A DNA stretch of 64,000 bases from the NCBI RefSeq assembly GCF_030418315.1, contig NZ_JAUHPV010000003.1, positions 352,751-416,750 on the forward strand, in the 5' to 3' direction. Shown piece by piece: positions 35,439-43,640 of the stretch (position 1 is its first letter; each line of letters opens with the position of its first letter). Below the pieces are notes generated by a model. That model made no database searches and was not told the DNA's origin. It worked only from the letters and a program-made list of their open reading frames with translations. The stretch comes from Demequina zhanjiangensis (GTDB lineage Bacteria > Actinomycetota > Actinomycetes > Actinomycetales > Demequinaceae). The translations under genes and the position numbers were made by a program.

Positions 35439-35993
35439 ATGCGCGTCCTGGGGGTCGACCCTGGCCTCACGCGATGCGGCCTGGGAGTCGTCGACGCCCA
35501 GGCCGCGAGACGCATCACGCTCGTGGACGTCGGCGTCGCACGCTCGCACCCCGAGGACGCCGTGCCTCGGCGGCTCGCCGCCATCGCGGACGTGCTCGAG
35601 CGCATGCTCGACGAGCATGAGCCTGAGGCCGTCGCGTTGGAGCGAGTGTTCGCACAGCACAACGTGAGCACCGTGATGGGCACCGCCCAGATCTCAGGGG
35701 TCGTCATGCTCGCCGCGGAGCGCCGCGGTCTTCCCGTGCACCTCTACACCCCGTCCGAGGTCAAGGCGGCGGTGACCGGCTCCGGCACCGCCGGCAAGCA
35801 GCAGGTCGGTGCCATGGTGACGCGCCTGCTCGGGCTCGCGGAGATGCCCAAGCCTGCCGACGCGGCGGACGCGCTGGCGATCGCGATCGCCCATGCGTGG
35901 CGAGGCGGCGCCGCGCCCGCGGCCTCGAAGGCGAGCACGGATGCGCAGCGTCGATGGGCCGAGGCTGAGCGCGCGGCGCGTCGGCGAGGCTAG
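35439..35993 (+). CDS. ruvC: Holliday junction resolvase RuvC
   Basis: Cuts Holliday junctions. 184 residues from the ATG at 35439. Acidic active-site residues are visible: GVDPGLT (Asp7), ALERVF (Glu) and [15 protein letters not shown] (Asp pair). [18 protein letters not shown] is also characteristic. It is 10 bp downstream of yebC and precedes ruvA. Confidence 0.96.
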   Translation: MRVLGVDPGLTRCGLGVVDAQAARRITLVDVGVARSHPEDAVPRRLAAIADVLERMLDEHEPEAVALERVFAQHNVSTVMGTAQISGVVMLAAERRGLPVHLYTPSEVKAAVTGSGTAGKQQVGAMVTRLLGLAEMPKPADAADALAIAIAHAWRGGAAPAASKASTDAQRRWAEAERAARRRG

Positions 35994-36044
35994 GCCTCGG
36001 TGATCCCGTAGCCTCATTCGTACACACGTTCGAAAGGAGCGCCG

Positions 36045-36635
36045 GTGATCGCGCAGCTCACGGGGACGGTCGCGCATGTGGGCGCGTCCGCGCTCATCAT
36101 CGACGTCGGCGGCGTCGGGTACCGCGTCCTGTCCACGCCTGCGGCGCTCTCCGAGCTCCGCACGGGGATGCACGCCGTGCTGCACACGCACCTCGTGGTA
36201 CGCGAGGACTCCTTGACGATCTTCGGATTCGCGACCGCTTCTGAACGCGACACCTTCGAGGCGCTCCAGGCGGTGCAGGGCGTCGGGCCCAAGATGGCGC
36301 TCGCCATGCTCGCGGTGCACTCCCCGGAGTCGCTCGTCGCCTCCGTGCAGGCGGGGGACCAGAAGGCGCTCACCAAGGTCCCAGGCATCGGGCCCAAGGT
36401 GGCCGCCAGGCTTCTGCTCGAGCTCGGTGGCAGGCTCGTCATGCCTGAGGATGGCGCTCCCGCGGCCAGCGCGGACGCGAGCGGACAGGTCGTGGAGGCG
36501 CTCGTCGGCCTGGGCTACAACCTGAAGGCGGCCGAGAGGGCCGTCGAGGCGGTCTCGGACGGTCCCGTCGTGGAGACCGCGGTTGCCGACACCCTGCGCG
36601 CGGCGCTGAAGACCCTGGGAGGCTCGCGTGGCTGA
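36045..36635 (+). CDS. ruvA: Holliday junction DNA helicase subunit RuvA
   Basis: Holds the four-way junction and loads RuvB. 196 residues from the GTG at 36045 (AAAGGAG upstream). Domain I begins [26 protein letters not shown]; helix-hairpin-helix motifs [13 protein letters not shown] and [16 protein letters not shown] are in domain II; the C-terminal RuvB-binding domain ends [10 protein letters not shown]. It overlaps ruvB by 8 bp. A -10-like TAGCCT lies about 35 bp upstream. Confidence 0.97.
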   Translation: MIAQLTGTVAHVGASALIIDVGGVGYRVLSTPAALSELRTGMHAVLHTHLVVREDSLTIFGFATASERDTFEALQAVQGVGPKMALAMLAVHSPESLVASVQAGDQKALTKVPGIGPKVAARLLLELGGRLVMPEDGAPAASADASGQVVEALVGLGYNLKAAERAVEAVSDGPVVETAVADTLRAALKTLGGSRG

Positions 36636-37683
36636 CGAGCTCGACGATCTCGCGCGCGTGGTCAGCGCAGAGGCGGACGCGATCGAGCGGTCTTCCGAGG
36701 CGGCGTTGCGCCCCCGGAACCTCGACGAGTTCGTGGGCCAGCGGGTCGTGCGCGAGCAGCTGTCGCTCGTGCTGCGGGCAGCGACCGGACGTGGAGGCAC
36801 GTCCGACCACGTGCTGCTGTCCGGCCCTCCAGGGCTCGGCAAGACGACCCTGGCGATGATCATCGCGCAGGAGATGGGCTCGACGCTCCGCGTGACCTCG
36901 GGGCCGGCGATCGCCCACGCGGGAGACCTCGCCGCGATCCTCAGCTCGCTCGATGAGGGCGATGTCCTCTTCATCGATGAGATCCATCGTCTTGCGCGCC
37001 CTGCAGAGGAGATGCTCTACCTGGCGATGGAGGACTTCCGGGTCGACGTCGTGGTGGGCAAGGGTCCCGGCGCCACGTCGATCCCGCTCACGCTCCCGCC
37101 GTTCACCGCGGTGGGCGCCACCACGCGAGCGGGGCTCCTGCCCGCGCCGCTACGCGACAGGTTCGGCTTCACCGGTCACCTCGACTTCTACGAGCCTGAC
37201 GAGCTGAAGGCGATCCTGGTCCGCTCGGCGGGCATGCTCGACCTCTCGATCTCCCACGACGCGGCAGCCGAGATCGCGTCGCGCTCGCGCGGCACGCCGC
37301 GCATCGCGAACCGCCTGCTGCGTCGTGTGCGCGACTGGGCGCAGGTGCACGGGGACGGTCGGGGCACCCTCGCCGCAGCCCAGGCGGCGCTCGAGGTGTA
37401 CGAGGTGGACGAGAAGGGGCTCGACCGGCTCGACCGCGCCGTGCTCGGTGCGCTGTGCACGCGGTTCGGCGGCGGTCCTGTGGGCCTGACGACGCTCGCG
37501 GTCGCCGTGGGCGAGGAGCCTGAGACCGTGGAGACGGTCGCCGAGCCGTTCCTCGTGAGGGAGGGGCTCATGAGCCGGAGCCCCCGCGGTCGGGTCGCGA
37601 CGGCGCTTGCCTGGGAGCATCTGGGGATCGCCCCGCCCGACCGTCCGACCGAGGCCTCGGGCGGTTCGCGACTCTTCGACTGA
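36628..37683 (+). CDS. ruvB: Holliday junction branch migration ATPase RuvB
   Basis: AAA+ motor for branch migration. 351 residues from the GTG at 36628. NLDEFVGQ near residue 30, Walker [14 protein letters not shown], Walker [11 protein letters not shown], sensor [19 protein letters not shown] and the C-terminal winged helix ([19 protein letters not shown]) are all present. It closes the ruvCAB unit; secD follows 54 bp later behind its own promoter. Confidence 0.98.
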   Translation: MADELDDLARVVSAEADAIERSSEAALRPRNLDEFVGQRVVREQLSLVLRAATGRGGTSDHVLLSGPPGLGKTTLAMIIAQEMGSTLRVTSGPAIAHAGDLAAILSSLDEGDVLFIDEIHRLARPAEEMLYLAMEDFRVDVVVGKGPGATSIPLTLPPFTAVGATTRAGLLPAPLRDRFGFTGHLDFYEPDELKAILVRSAGMLDLSISHDAAAEIASRSRGTPRIANRLLRRVRDWAQVHGDGRGTLAAAQAALEVYEVDEKGLDRLDRAVLGALCTRFGGGPVGLTTLAVAVGEEPETVETVAEPFLVREGLMSRSPRGRVATALAWEHLGIAPPDRPTEASGGSRLFD

Positions 37684-37692
37684 GCGAGGGTT

Positions 37693-37722
37693 TTCGACTC
37701 TGAGCATTCTCAGGGCTAGACT
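37693..37722 (+). promoter_or_regulatory. Probable secD promoter
   Basis: TTCGAC (37693-37698), 18-bp spacer, TAGACT (37717-37722), 15 bp before the secD ATG. TAGACT also precedes aspS and overlaps the secF stop codon in front of relA. Confidence 0.5.
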
Positions 37723-37737
37723 TCCCTGGGCCCAGAG

Positions 37738-39564
37738 ATGGGCGGAACAATCGTGAGGAATCCTGTGTCAACTGCAGTGAAGGCCGCGCGTCGCGCGCTC
37801 ATCTGGCTGGGCATCATCCTTGTGGCGGGCTATGGCGCCCTTGCCGCGGGTGTGCTCACCAATCAGACGACCCTTGCCCCAGGGCTCGCCCTCGACCTCG
37901 CGGGAGGCGTCCAGCTGACGCTCCAGGCGACGACGACGGACGGCTCCGAGGTCACCGAGGACGACCTCGAGCAGGCGGTGGAGATCATCCGCAAGCGCGT
38001 GGACGCCTCGGGTGTCGCGGAGGCGGAGATCTCCACGCAGGGCTCGAGCGTCATCGTCGTCTCGCTCCCTGGCGACCCGTCCGACGAGACGATCGACCTG
38101 GTGCGTCAGAGCGCCCAGCTGCAGTTCCGCCCGGTCCTCGAGATCAACAACCCCGGCCCGATCGCGACGACGGACACCACCACCGACCCGACCGCCGAGC
38201 CCTCGGCGAGCGCCGACCCCGGTGTCAGCGCGTCCGCCAGCCCTTCCGCCTCCGCCGATGCTGCGGCAGAGGACGCAAGCGCGGCCGAGTCCGCGAACGC
38301 CGCGAGCCCGTCGGCCAGCGCCTCGGCATCTGCGTCGGCCGAGCCCGACACGACGACCGACCCCGCCACGAGCGACGACCCGGCGGCGGGCACTGCCTCG
38401 GACCTGTCGTGGATCACAGACGACCTGCGCGCGCAGGCAGACGCTCTCAACTGCGTCGACCCCGCCAACTACCTGGGCGGCGTCGCCCTGGGCGACCCCG
38501 ACACGGGCCACGCCGCGTGCGCCTTCGACGGCACCCTGAAGTTCCTGCTCGGTCCTGTGGAGCTCACCGGCTCCGAGGTCGACAGCGCCACCTCCGGCCC
38601 TGAGTTCAACTCGACCGGCGGCCTCACCGGTCGCTACGAGGTCGTCATCAACTTCACGTCCACGGGCGCGGACGTGTTCGACGAGATCTCGCAGCGCCTG
38701 ATCCAGCTGCCGAGCCCGCAGAACCAGTTCGCGATCATGCTCGACGGCGTGGTCATCTCCTATCCGGTGATGCAGAGCCGCATCTCCGACGGCACCGCCT
38801 CGATCACCGGCGACTTCACGCAGGCCGAGGCCCAGCAGCTCGCGAACCAGCTCCAGTTCGGAGCGCTGCCGCTGCAGCTCGAGCTCCAGTCGCAGGACGT
38901 GGTCCCTGCCACGCTCGGCCAGGACCAGCTTCAGGCCGGTCTCATCGCGGGTCTCATCGGTCTGATCCTGGTGGTCATCTACTCCGTGTTCCAGTACCGC
39001 GTGCTGGGGCTCGTGACCGTCGGCTCGCTGTTCCTCGCGGGCATCATGACGTTCCTCGCGATCGACCTGCTCTACTGGATGATCGGCTACCGCCTGTCCC
39101 TGGCAGGTGTGGCGGGACTGATCGTCGCGATCGGTGTGACAGCGGACTCGTTCATCGTGTACTTCGAGCGTGTCCGAGATGAGCTGCGCGAGGGCAAGTC
39201 GTTGCAGGCGGCCATCGACCGCGGTTGGAAGCGCGCCAAGCGCACCATCCTCGCCTCAGACGCGATCAACATCCTCGCCGCCGTGGTGCTCTACCTGCTC
39301 GCGGTCGGCTCGGTCCGAGGCTTCGCCTTCACGCTCGGCCTCACCACGGTGATCGACATCATCATCGTCTTCCTGTTCACGCACCCGATCCTCGTGCTGC
39401 TGTCCCGCACGAAGTTCTTCGGCGAGGGGCACCCGTGGTCGGGACTCGACCCGCGTCAGCTCGGCCGTGACACCCTGTACAAGGGCCGTGGCCGCGTGGC
39501 CACCCCCAAGACCCAGACGCTCGCGGAACGCAAGGCAGCTGCGGCGAAGGGGGAGGAGAACTGA
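37738..39564 (+). CDS. secD: Protein translocase subunit SecD
   Basis: Membrane subunit that uses proton motive force to help release secreted proteins from SecYEG. 608 residues. One N-terminal membrane helix (ALIWLGIILVAGYGALAAGVL), a large outer domain starting LDLAGGVQLTLQA, and five helices in the C-terminal third with GVAGLIVAIGVTADSFIVYFERVRDE, the DSxxVxxE-type motif. Residues about 145-222 form a low-complexity Ser/Ala/Pro/Asp/Thr insert inside the outer domain. An alternative GTG start lies five codons in (37753). secF starts at its last base. No yajC precedes it, unlike in M. tuberculosis. Confidence 0.96.
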   Translation: MGGTIVRNPVSTAVKAARRALIWLGIILVAGYGALAAGVLTNQTTLAPGLALDLAGGVQLTLQATTTDGSEVTEDDLEQAVEIIRKRVDASGVAEAEISTQGSSVIVVSLPGDPSDETIDLVRQSAQLQFRPVLEINNPGPIATTDTTTDPTAEPSASADPGVSASASPSASADAAAEDASAAESANAASPSASASASASAEPDTTTDPATSDDPAAGTASDLSWITDDLRAQADALNCVDPANYLGGVALGDPDTGHAACAFDGTLKFLLGPVELTGSEVDSATSGPEFNSTGGLTGRYEVVINFTSTGADVFDEISQRLIQLPSPQNQFAIMLDGVVISYPVMQSRISDGTASITGDFTQAEAQQLANQLQFGALPLQLELQSQDVVPATLGQDQLQAGLIAGLIGLILVVIYSVFQYRVLGLVTVGSLFLAGIMTFLAIDLLYWMIGYRLSLAGVAGLIVAIGVTADSFIVYFERVRDELREGKSLQAAIDRGWKRAKRTILASDAINILAAVVLYLLAVGSVRGFAFTLGLTTVIDIIIVFLFTHPILVLLSRTKFFGEGHPWSGLDPRQLGRDTLYKGRGRVATPKTQTLAERKAAAAKGEEN

Positions 39565-40646
39565 TGGCCGGCAACCTGGCACAGTGGGGCAACGCCCTCC
39601 ACTCCGGCGAGAAGATCTACCCGATCGTCCGCCAGCGCAAGCGTTGGTTCGCGATCTCGGGCGGGCTCATGGCCCTGTCGATCGCGTCGCTGCTGATCTT
39701 CGGCTTCAACCTGGGCATCGACTTCACGGGCGGCAGCAAGTTCCTCGTGACGACCGACTCCGAGGACGTGTCGATCGCGCAGGAGATCGGTGACGAGTTC
39801 GCGGGCGACTCCGAGGCTCTGGCCACCACGCTCGGCACGGACCGAATCCAGCTGCAGATGGGCGCTGTCGAGATCGAGACCGCGCGCGAGATCACGACCG
39901 CGCTGGCCGATGGCTACGGCGTCGCCGAGGCGGACGTGGCCTCGACGCAGATCGGCCCCACGTGGGGTGCCGAGGTGGGTCGCGCCGCGCTGCAGGGACT
40001 CATCGTCTTCATGGTGCTCGTGTCGATCGTGATGACGCTGTACTTCCGGGCGTGGCGCATGGCCGCGGCAGGACTGGTCGCGCTTCTCCACGACCTGGTG
40101 TTCACCGTCGGCATCTACGCGCTGATCGGCTTCGAGGTCACCCCGGGCTCCGTGATCGGCTTCCTGACCATCCTCGGCTACTCGCTGTACGACACGGTCG
40201 TGGTCTTCGACAAGGTGCGCGAGAACACGAAGGACGTGTTCACGCAGAACCGCTTCACCTATGGCGAGCTCGCGAACCTCGCGCTGAACCAGACCCTCGT
40301 GCGATCGATCAACACCTCGGTGGTGGCGCTCCTTCCTGTGGCGTCGATCCTCTTCATCGGGTCGTACGTGCTCGGAGCGGGAACGCTGCGGGACATCTCG
40401 CTCGCACTCTTCATCGGTATGGCGGTCGGTACCTACTCGTCGATCTTCGTGGCGACGCCCCTCGAGGTGCAGCTGCGCAAGAACGAGGAGAAGATCGCGG
40501 CTCACACCGAGAAGGTGCTCGCGCTGCGCGAGTCGGGCGAGGCCGATGTCCTCGTCGGCGAGGATGGCGAGATCCGCGTCGGAGCGCTTCAGCCCGGCGA
40601 GCACCTCGGCACGTCGGCGCAGCCCAAGCGCAAGCGGCGCAAGTAG
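39564..40646 (+). CDS. secF: Protein translocase subunit SecF
   Basis: Partner of SecD. 360 residues, six membrane helices; the first is ISGGLMALSIASLLIFGFNLGIDFTGGSKFLV, with the family signature GIDFTGG. The C-terminal helices contain GFLTILGYSLYDTVVVFDKVREN (DTVVVFDRVRE motif) and RSINTSVVALLP. The C-terminus is basic (KRKRRK). The ATG shares one base with the secD stop codon. Confidence 0.97.
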   Translation: MAGNLAQWGNALHSGEKIYPIVRQRKRWFAISGGLMALSIASLLIFGFNLGIDFTGGSKFLVTTDSEDVSIAQEIGDEFAGDSEALATTLGTDRIQLQMGAVEIETAREITTALADGYGVAEADVASTQIGPTWGAEVGRAALQGLIVFMVLVSIVMTLYFRAWRMAAAGLVALLHDLVFTVGIYALIGFEVTPGSVIGFLTILGYSLYDTVVVFDKVRENTKDVFTQNRFTYGELANLALNQTLVRSINTSVVALLPVASILFIGSYVLGAGTLRDISLALFIGMAVGTYSSIFVATPLEVQLRKNEEKIAAHTEKVLALRESGEADVLVGEDGEIRVGALQPGEHLGTSAQPKRKRRK

Positions 40647-40649
40647 ACT
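40644..40649 (+). promoter_or_regulatory. Possible relA -10 box over the secF stop codon
   Basis: TAGACT, overlapping the secF TAG, 27 bp before the relA GTG. The -35 region would lie inside secF. Tentative. Confidence 0.35.
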
Positions 40650-40676
40650 GAGGGTCTGCCAGGGAAGGAGGGCTGC

Positions 40677-42929
40677 GTGACTGAGGCACGTTCCTCCACC
40701 GCGTCCGTCGGACCCCTGGGCTTCCTGCGCCGCGGTCAGCGCGAGCCGACCGCGATCGACGGGGTGCTCGACACCTTCAGGTCGCACTACCCGCGCGAGC
40801 GCGTCGCCGTCATCGAGCGCGCCTACTCGGTCGCCGAGGAGGCTCACCGGGGCCAGAAGCGCAAGAGCGGCGAGCCGTACATCACGCACCCGATCGCCGT
40901 CGCGCAGATCGTGGCCGACCTCGGGCTGCCGGCCTCGGTCATCGCCGCGGCGCTGCTGCACGATGTGGTCGAGGACACCGACTATCCGCTCGAGCGGATG
41001 GAGCAGGAGTTCGGCGCCGAGATCTCCATGATCGTGGACGGCGTCACCAAGCTGGACAAGGTCAAGTACGGCGACGCCGCGCAGGCGGAGACCGTCCGCA
41101 AGATGGTCGTCGCGATGGCGAAGGACATCCGCGTCCTGCTGCTCAAGCTGTGCGACCGCCTGCACAACGCGCGCACGTGGGAGTTCGTGAGCCCCGAGTC
41201 GGCGCGCAAGAAGGCGCAGGAGACGCTCGAGATCTACGCGCCCCTCGCGCACCGCATGGGCCTCAACGCCATCAAGTGGGAGCTCGAGGACCTGTCCTTC
41301 CGGACGCTCTATCCGAAGATCTATCAGGAGATCGTCGAGGTCGTGGCGGAGCGCGCACCGGAGCGCGAGAAGTACCTGGCGCAGGTGCGCGAGGAGATCG
41401 CGGCGGACCTGCGGGAGATGCGCATCAAGGCGACCATCACGGGACGCCCCAAGCACTACTACTCCGTCTACCAGAAGATGATCGTCCGAGGCCGCGACCT
41501 CAACGACATCTACGACCTGGTGGGCGTGAGGATCCTCGTCGAGACCGTGCGCGACTGCTACGCCGTGCTCGGCGCGATGCACGCCCGCTATCAGCCGGTG
41601 CCGGGCCGCTTCAAGGACTACATCGCGACGCCCAAGTTCAACCTGTACCAGTCGTTGCACACCACCGTGATCGGGCCGTCGGGAAAGCCCGTGGAGCTGC
41701 AGATCCGCACTCAGGACATGCACCGCCGTGCAGAGTACGGTCTTGCAGCGCACTGGCGATACAAGGAGAACGGGCGCACCGGGCAGGAGTCCACGGGTTC
41801 CACGGGGGACATGGGCTGGCTTCGCCAGATCGCCGACTGGCAGCAGGAGACGGCCGATCCGAGCGAGTTCCTGGATTCGCTGCGCGGGGAGATCTCACGT
41901 GCCGAGGTGTACGTGTTCACGCCGCGCGGCCGCCTGCTGTCGCTCCCTCAGGGGGCGACGCCCGTGGACTTCGCCTATGCGGTGCACACCGAGGTGGGGC
42001 ACAAGACGATCGGCGCCAAGGTCAACGGACGCCTGGTGCCGTTGGACTCGACGCTCGACAACGGCGACACCGTCGAGGTGCTGACGACCTCCGACGAGAA
42101 CGCCCACCCGCGCCGCGACTGGCTCGACTTCGTCCAGTCGACCCGCGCGCGCAACAAGATCCGTCAGTGGTTCACGCGCGAGCGGCGCGAGGAGTCGGTC
42201 GAGACGGGCCGTGACATGCTCGCGCGAGCGATCCGCCGCCAGCACCTCCCGATGCAGAGGCTGATGTCCCGCTCGACCCTCCTGGCGCTCGCCAAGGAGA
42301 TGCACTACGACGACGTCGACGCGCTCTACGCGGCGATCGGCGAGCACAAGGAGCAGCCCGCAGACGTCGTCGCGCGCATGGTCGAGGCCGTGGGCGGCGA
42401 GGAGGGGGCCGACGAGGACCTCACCGAGATCACGCGTCCCGGCACCAAGCAGAAGACGCGCAGGGGAGACCCCGGTGTCTCGGTGCATGGGCTCGCGGAC
42501 GTGGTGGTCAAGCTCGCGAAGTGCTGCACCCCGGTGCCTGGAGACGCGATCCAGGGCTTCGTCACCAGGGGACAGGGCGTGAGCGTGCACCGCGCGGACT
42601 GCGACAACTTCTCGGGTCTCAGGGAGCAGCAGCCCGAACGTCTGATCGACGTGCAGTGGACGGGCCAGCACGAGGCCACATACATGGTGCAGATCGAGGT
42701 GGAGGCGCTCGACCGCAATCGGCTCCTCTCCGACGTGGTCCAGGTCCTGTCCGACCATCACGTCAACATCCTGGGTGCGCACGTGTCGACGTCCAAGGAC
42801 CGTGTCGCGCTCAACACCTTCACGTTCGAGATGGCGGACCCTTCGCACCTCGGCGCCGTGCTTGGCGCGGTGCGCCGCATCGAGGGCGTGTACGACGCCC
42901 GCCGCATCACGGGCGCACGGCGCCACTGA
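40677..42929 (+). CDS. relA: Bifunctional (p)ppGpp synthetase/hydrolase (RelA/SpoT family, Rel)
   Basis: Makes and degrades the stringent-response alarmone. 750 residues from the GTG at 40677. An intact HD hydrolase domain (YITHPIAVAQI, ALLHDVVEDTDY, LCDRLHNARTW), the synthetase domain (YSVYQKMIVRGRDLNDIYDL, GRFKDYIATPKFNLYQSLHT), a TGS domain (VYVFTPRGRLLSLPQGATPVDFAYAVHTEVG), a zinc-finger-like AKCCTPVPGD and a C-terminal ACT domain are visible. Both catalytic halves look complete, so it should be bifunctional like mycobacterial Rel. Confidence 0.97.
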   Translation: MTEARSSTASVGPLGFLRRGQREPTAIDGVLDTFRSHYPRERVAVIERAYSVAEEAHRGQKRKSGEPYITHPIAVAQIVADLGLPASVIAAALLHDVVEDTDYPLERMEQEFGAEISMIVDGVTKLDKVKYGDAAQAETVRKMVVAMAKDIRVLLLKLCDRLHNARTWEFVSPESARKKAQETLEIYAPLAHRMGLNAIKWELEDLSFRTLYPKIYQEIVEVVAERAPEREKYLAQVREEIAADLREMRIKATITGRPKHYYSVYQKMIVRGRDLNDIYDLVGVRILVETVRDCYAVLGAMHARYQPVPGRFKDYIATPKFNLYQSLHTTVIGPSGKPVELQIRTQDMHRRAEYGLAAHWRYKENGRTGQESTGSTGDMGWLRQIADWQQETADPSEFLDSLRGEISRAEVYVFTPRGRLLSLPQGATPVDFAYAVHTEVGHKTIGAKVNGRLVPLDSTLDNGDTVEVLTTSDENAHPRRDWLDFVQSTRARNKIRQWFTRERREESVETGRDMLARAIRRQHLPMQRLMSRSTLLALAKEMHYDDVDALYAAIGEHKEQPADVVARMVEAVGGEEGADEDLTEITRPGTKQKTRRGDPGVSVHGLADVVVKLAKCCTPVPGDAIQGFVTRGQGVSVHRADCDNFSGLREQQPERLIDVQWTGQHEATYMVQIEVEALDRNRLLSDVVQVLSDHHVNILGAHVSTSKDRVALNTFTFEMADPSHLGAVLGAVRRIEGVYDARRITGARRH

Positions 42930-42939
42930 CCGCGGGCGG

Positions 42940-42954
42940 TCGCGGCTAGGCCGC
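42940..42954. terminator. Short hairpin between relA and the convergent unknown gene
   Basis: CGCGGC-TAG-GCCGCG, a 6-bp stem that includes the stop codon of the minus-strand gene. Weak; the convergent genes are only 16 bp apart. Confidence 0.3.
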
Positions 42955-43524
42955 GCGAGGGACGGCCTCAGCGCTGGGAGCCCGCCAGCACTTCTCGATC
43001 GCGTTCCACGCAGACTGCGCTCGACGGCGGCTGCGATCAGGGGGCGTCTCAGCAAGCGCGATGCTCACGTCGCTGGGATCGATCGCTCCGCTGCGCATCC
43101 CTGTCCACACTGCCGAGATCGCCTTCTCGAGGGGCCCCCACCGCAGCGCGTCGACGGCGCAACGGCTCGCGTGGGCGCACCGCACGTGGCTGATGTCCCG
43201 CACCGGTCGAGGTCCCGGATCGCCGGCGTGGATGCGGATCCTGGAGCGCACCTGCATCCGTCGGGGCGCGCGGTGGGTGCCGGTGCGCCGAAGCACGTCC
43301 AGGGTGCTCGGGTACCCCGCCAGCCCATCCAGCCACAGACCGGCGAGGCCGGTGACCACCGCTCCTTGCGGGACGAGCGGGGACAGCGCCAAGGCGCGAA
43401 GGCCCTGCGTGGCCGGTACATCGAGCGGCGCGGCCACGACCGGGGTGAGCGGCACGAGCACGCCCTCGCGGACCGCGCGTGAGTAGCCGGGGGTGCCAAT
43501 GTCGTCGGGGCTCACGAGGATCAT
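42946..43524 (-). CDS. Uncharacterised protein, faintly AbiEi-antitoxin-like
   Basis: 192 residues from the ATG at 43524. The segment GIGTPGYSRAVREGVLVPLTP followed by GAVVTGLAGLWLDGLAG and TLDVLRRTGTHRAPRRM resembles in pattern the winged-helix start and following domain of AbiEi-type antitoxin-like proteins common in actinobacteria, in which a reader expects RG-x-W/L-V-P then a promoter-like helix. The C-terminal nuclease-like DUF559 domain that often follows is missing. No adjacent AbiEii toxin. The C-terminal end is Arg-rich and contains a Trp/Cys stretch. The frame is consistent with coding but the family call is weak. Confidence 0.55.
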   Translation of the reverse strand: MILVSPDDIGTPGYSRAVREGVLVPLTPVVAAPLDVPATQGLRALALSPLVPQGAVVTGLAGLWLDGLAGYPSTLDVLRRTGTHRAPRRMQVRSRIRIHAGDPGPRPVRDISHVRCAHASRCAVDALRWGPLEKAISAVWTGMRSGAIDPSDVSIALAETPPDRSRRRAQSAWNAIEKCWRAPSAEAVPRAA

Positions 43525-43585
43525 GCTGCGAGGATGCCAGCGGCGCGCGCGAGCGTGGGCGCGAAGCGTGCCTTCTGGGGACAGA

Positions 43586-43619
43586 GAAGCCGGCGCCCCC
43601 GGATGAGGACGCCGGCTTC
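43586..43619 (-). terminator. Terminator after the DUF349 gene
   Basis: 10-bp perfect stem GAAGCCGGCG (43586-43595) and CGCCGGCTTC (43610-43619), 14-nt loop, 22 bp past the stop codon of the minus-strand gene. Confidence 0.6.
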
Positions 43620-43640
43620 CCGGTGCGGTGCGTCGCTTCT

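Noticed and set aside
39456..41753. Very long antisense open frame across secF and relA
   Set aside because: Composition is that of a codon-shadow and it spans two well-conserved genes on the other strand.
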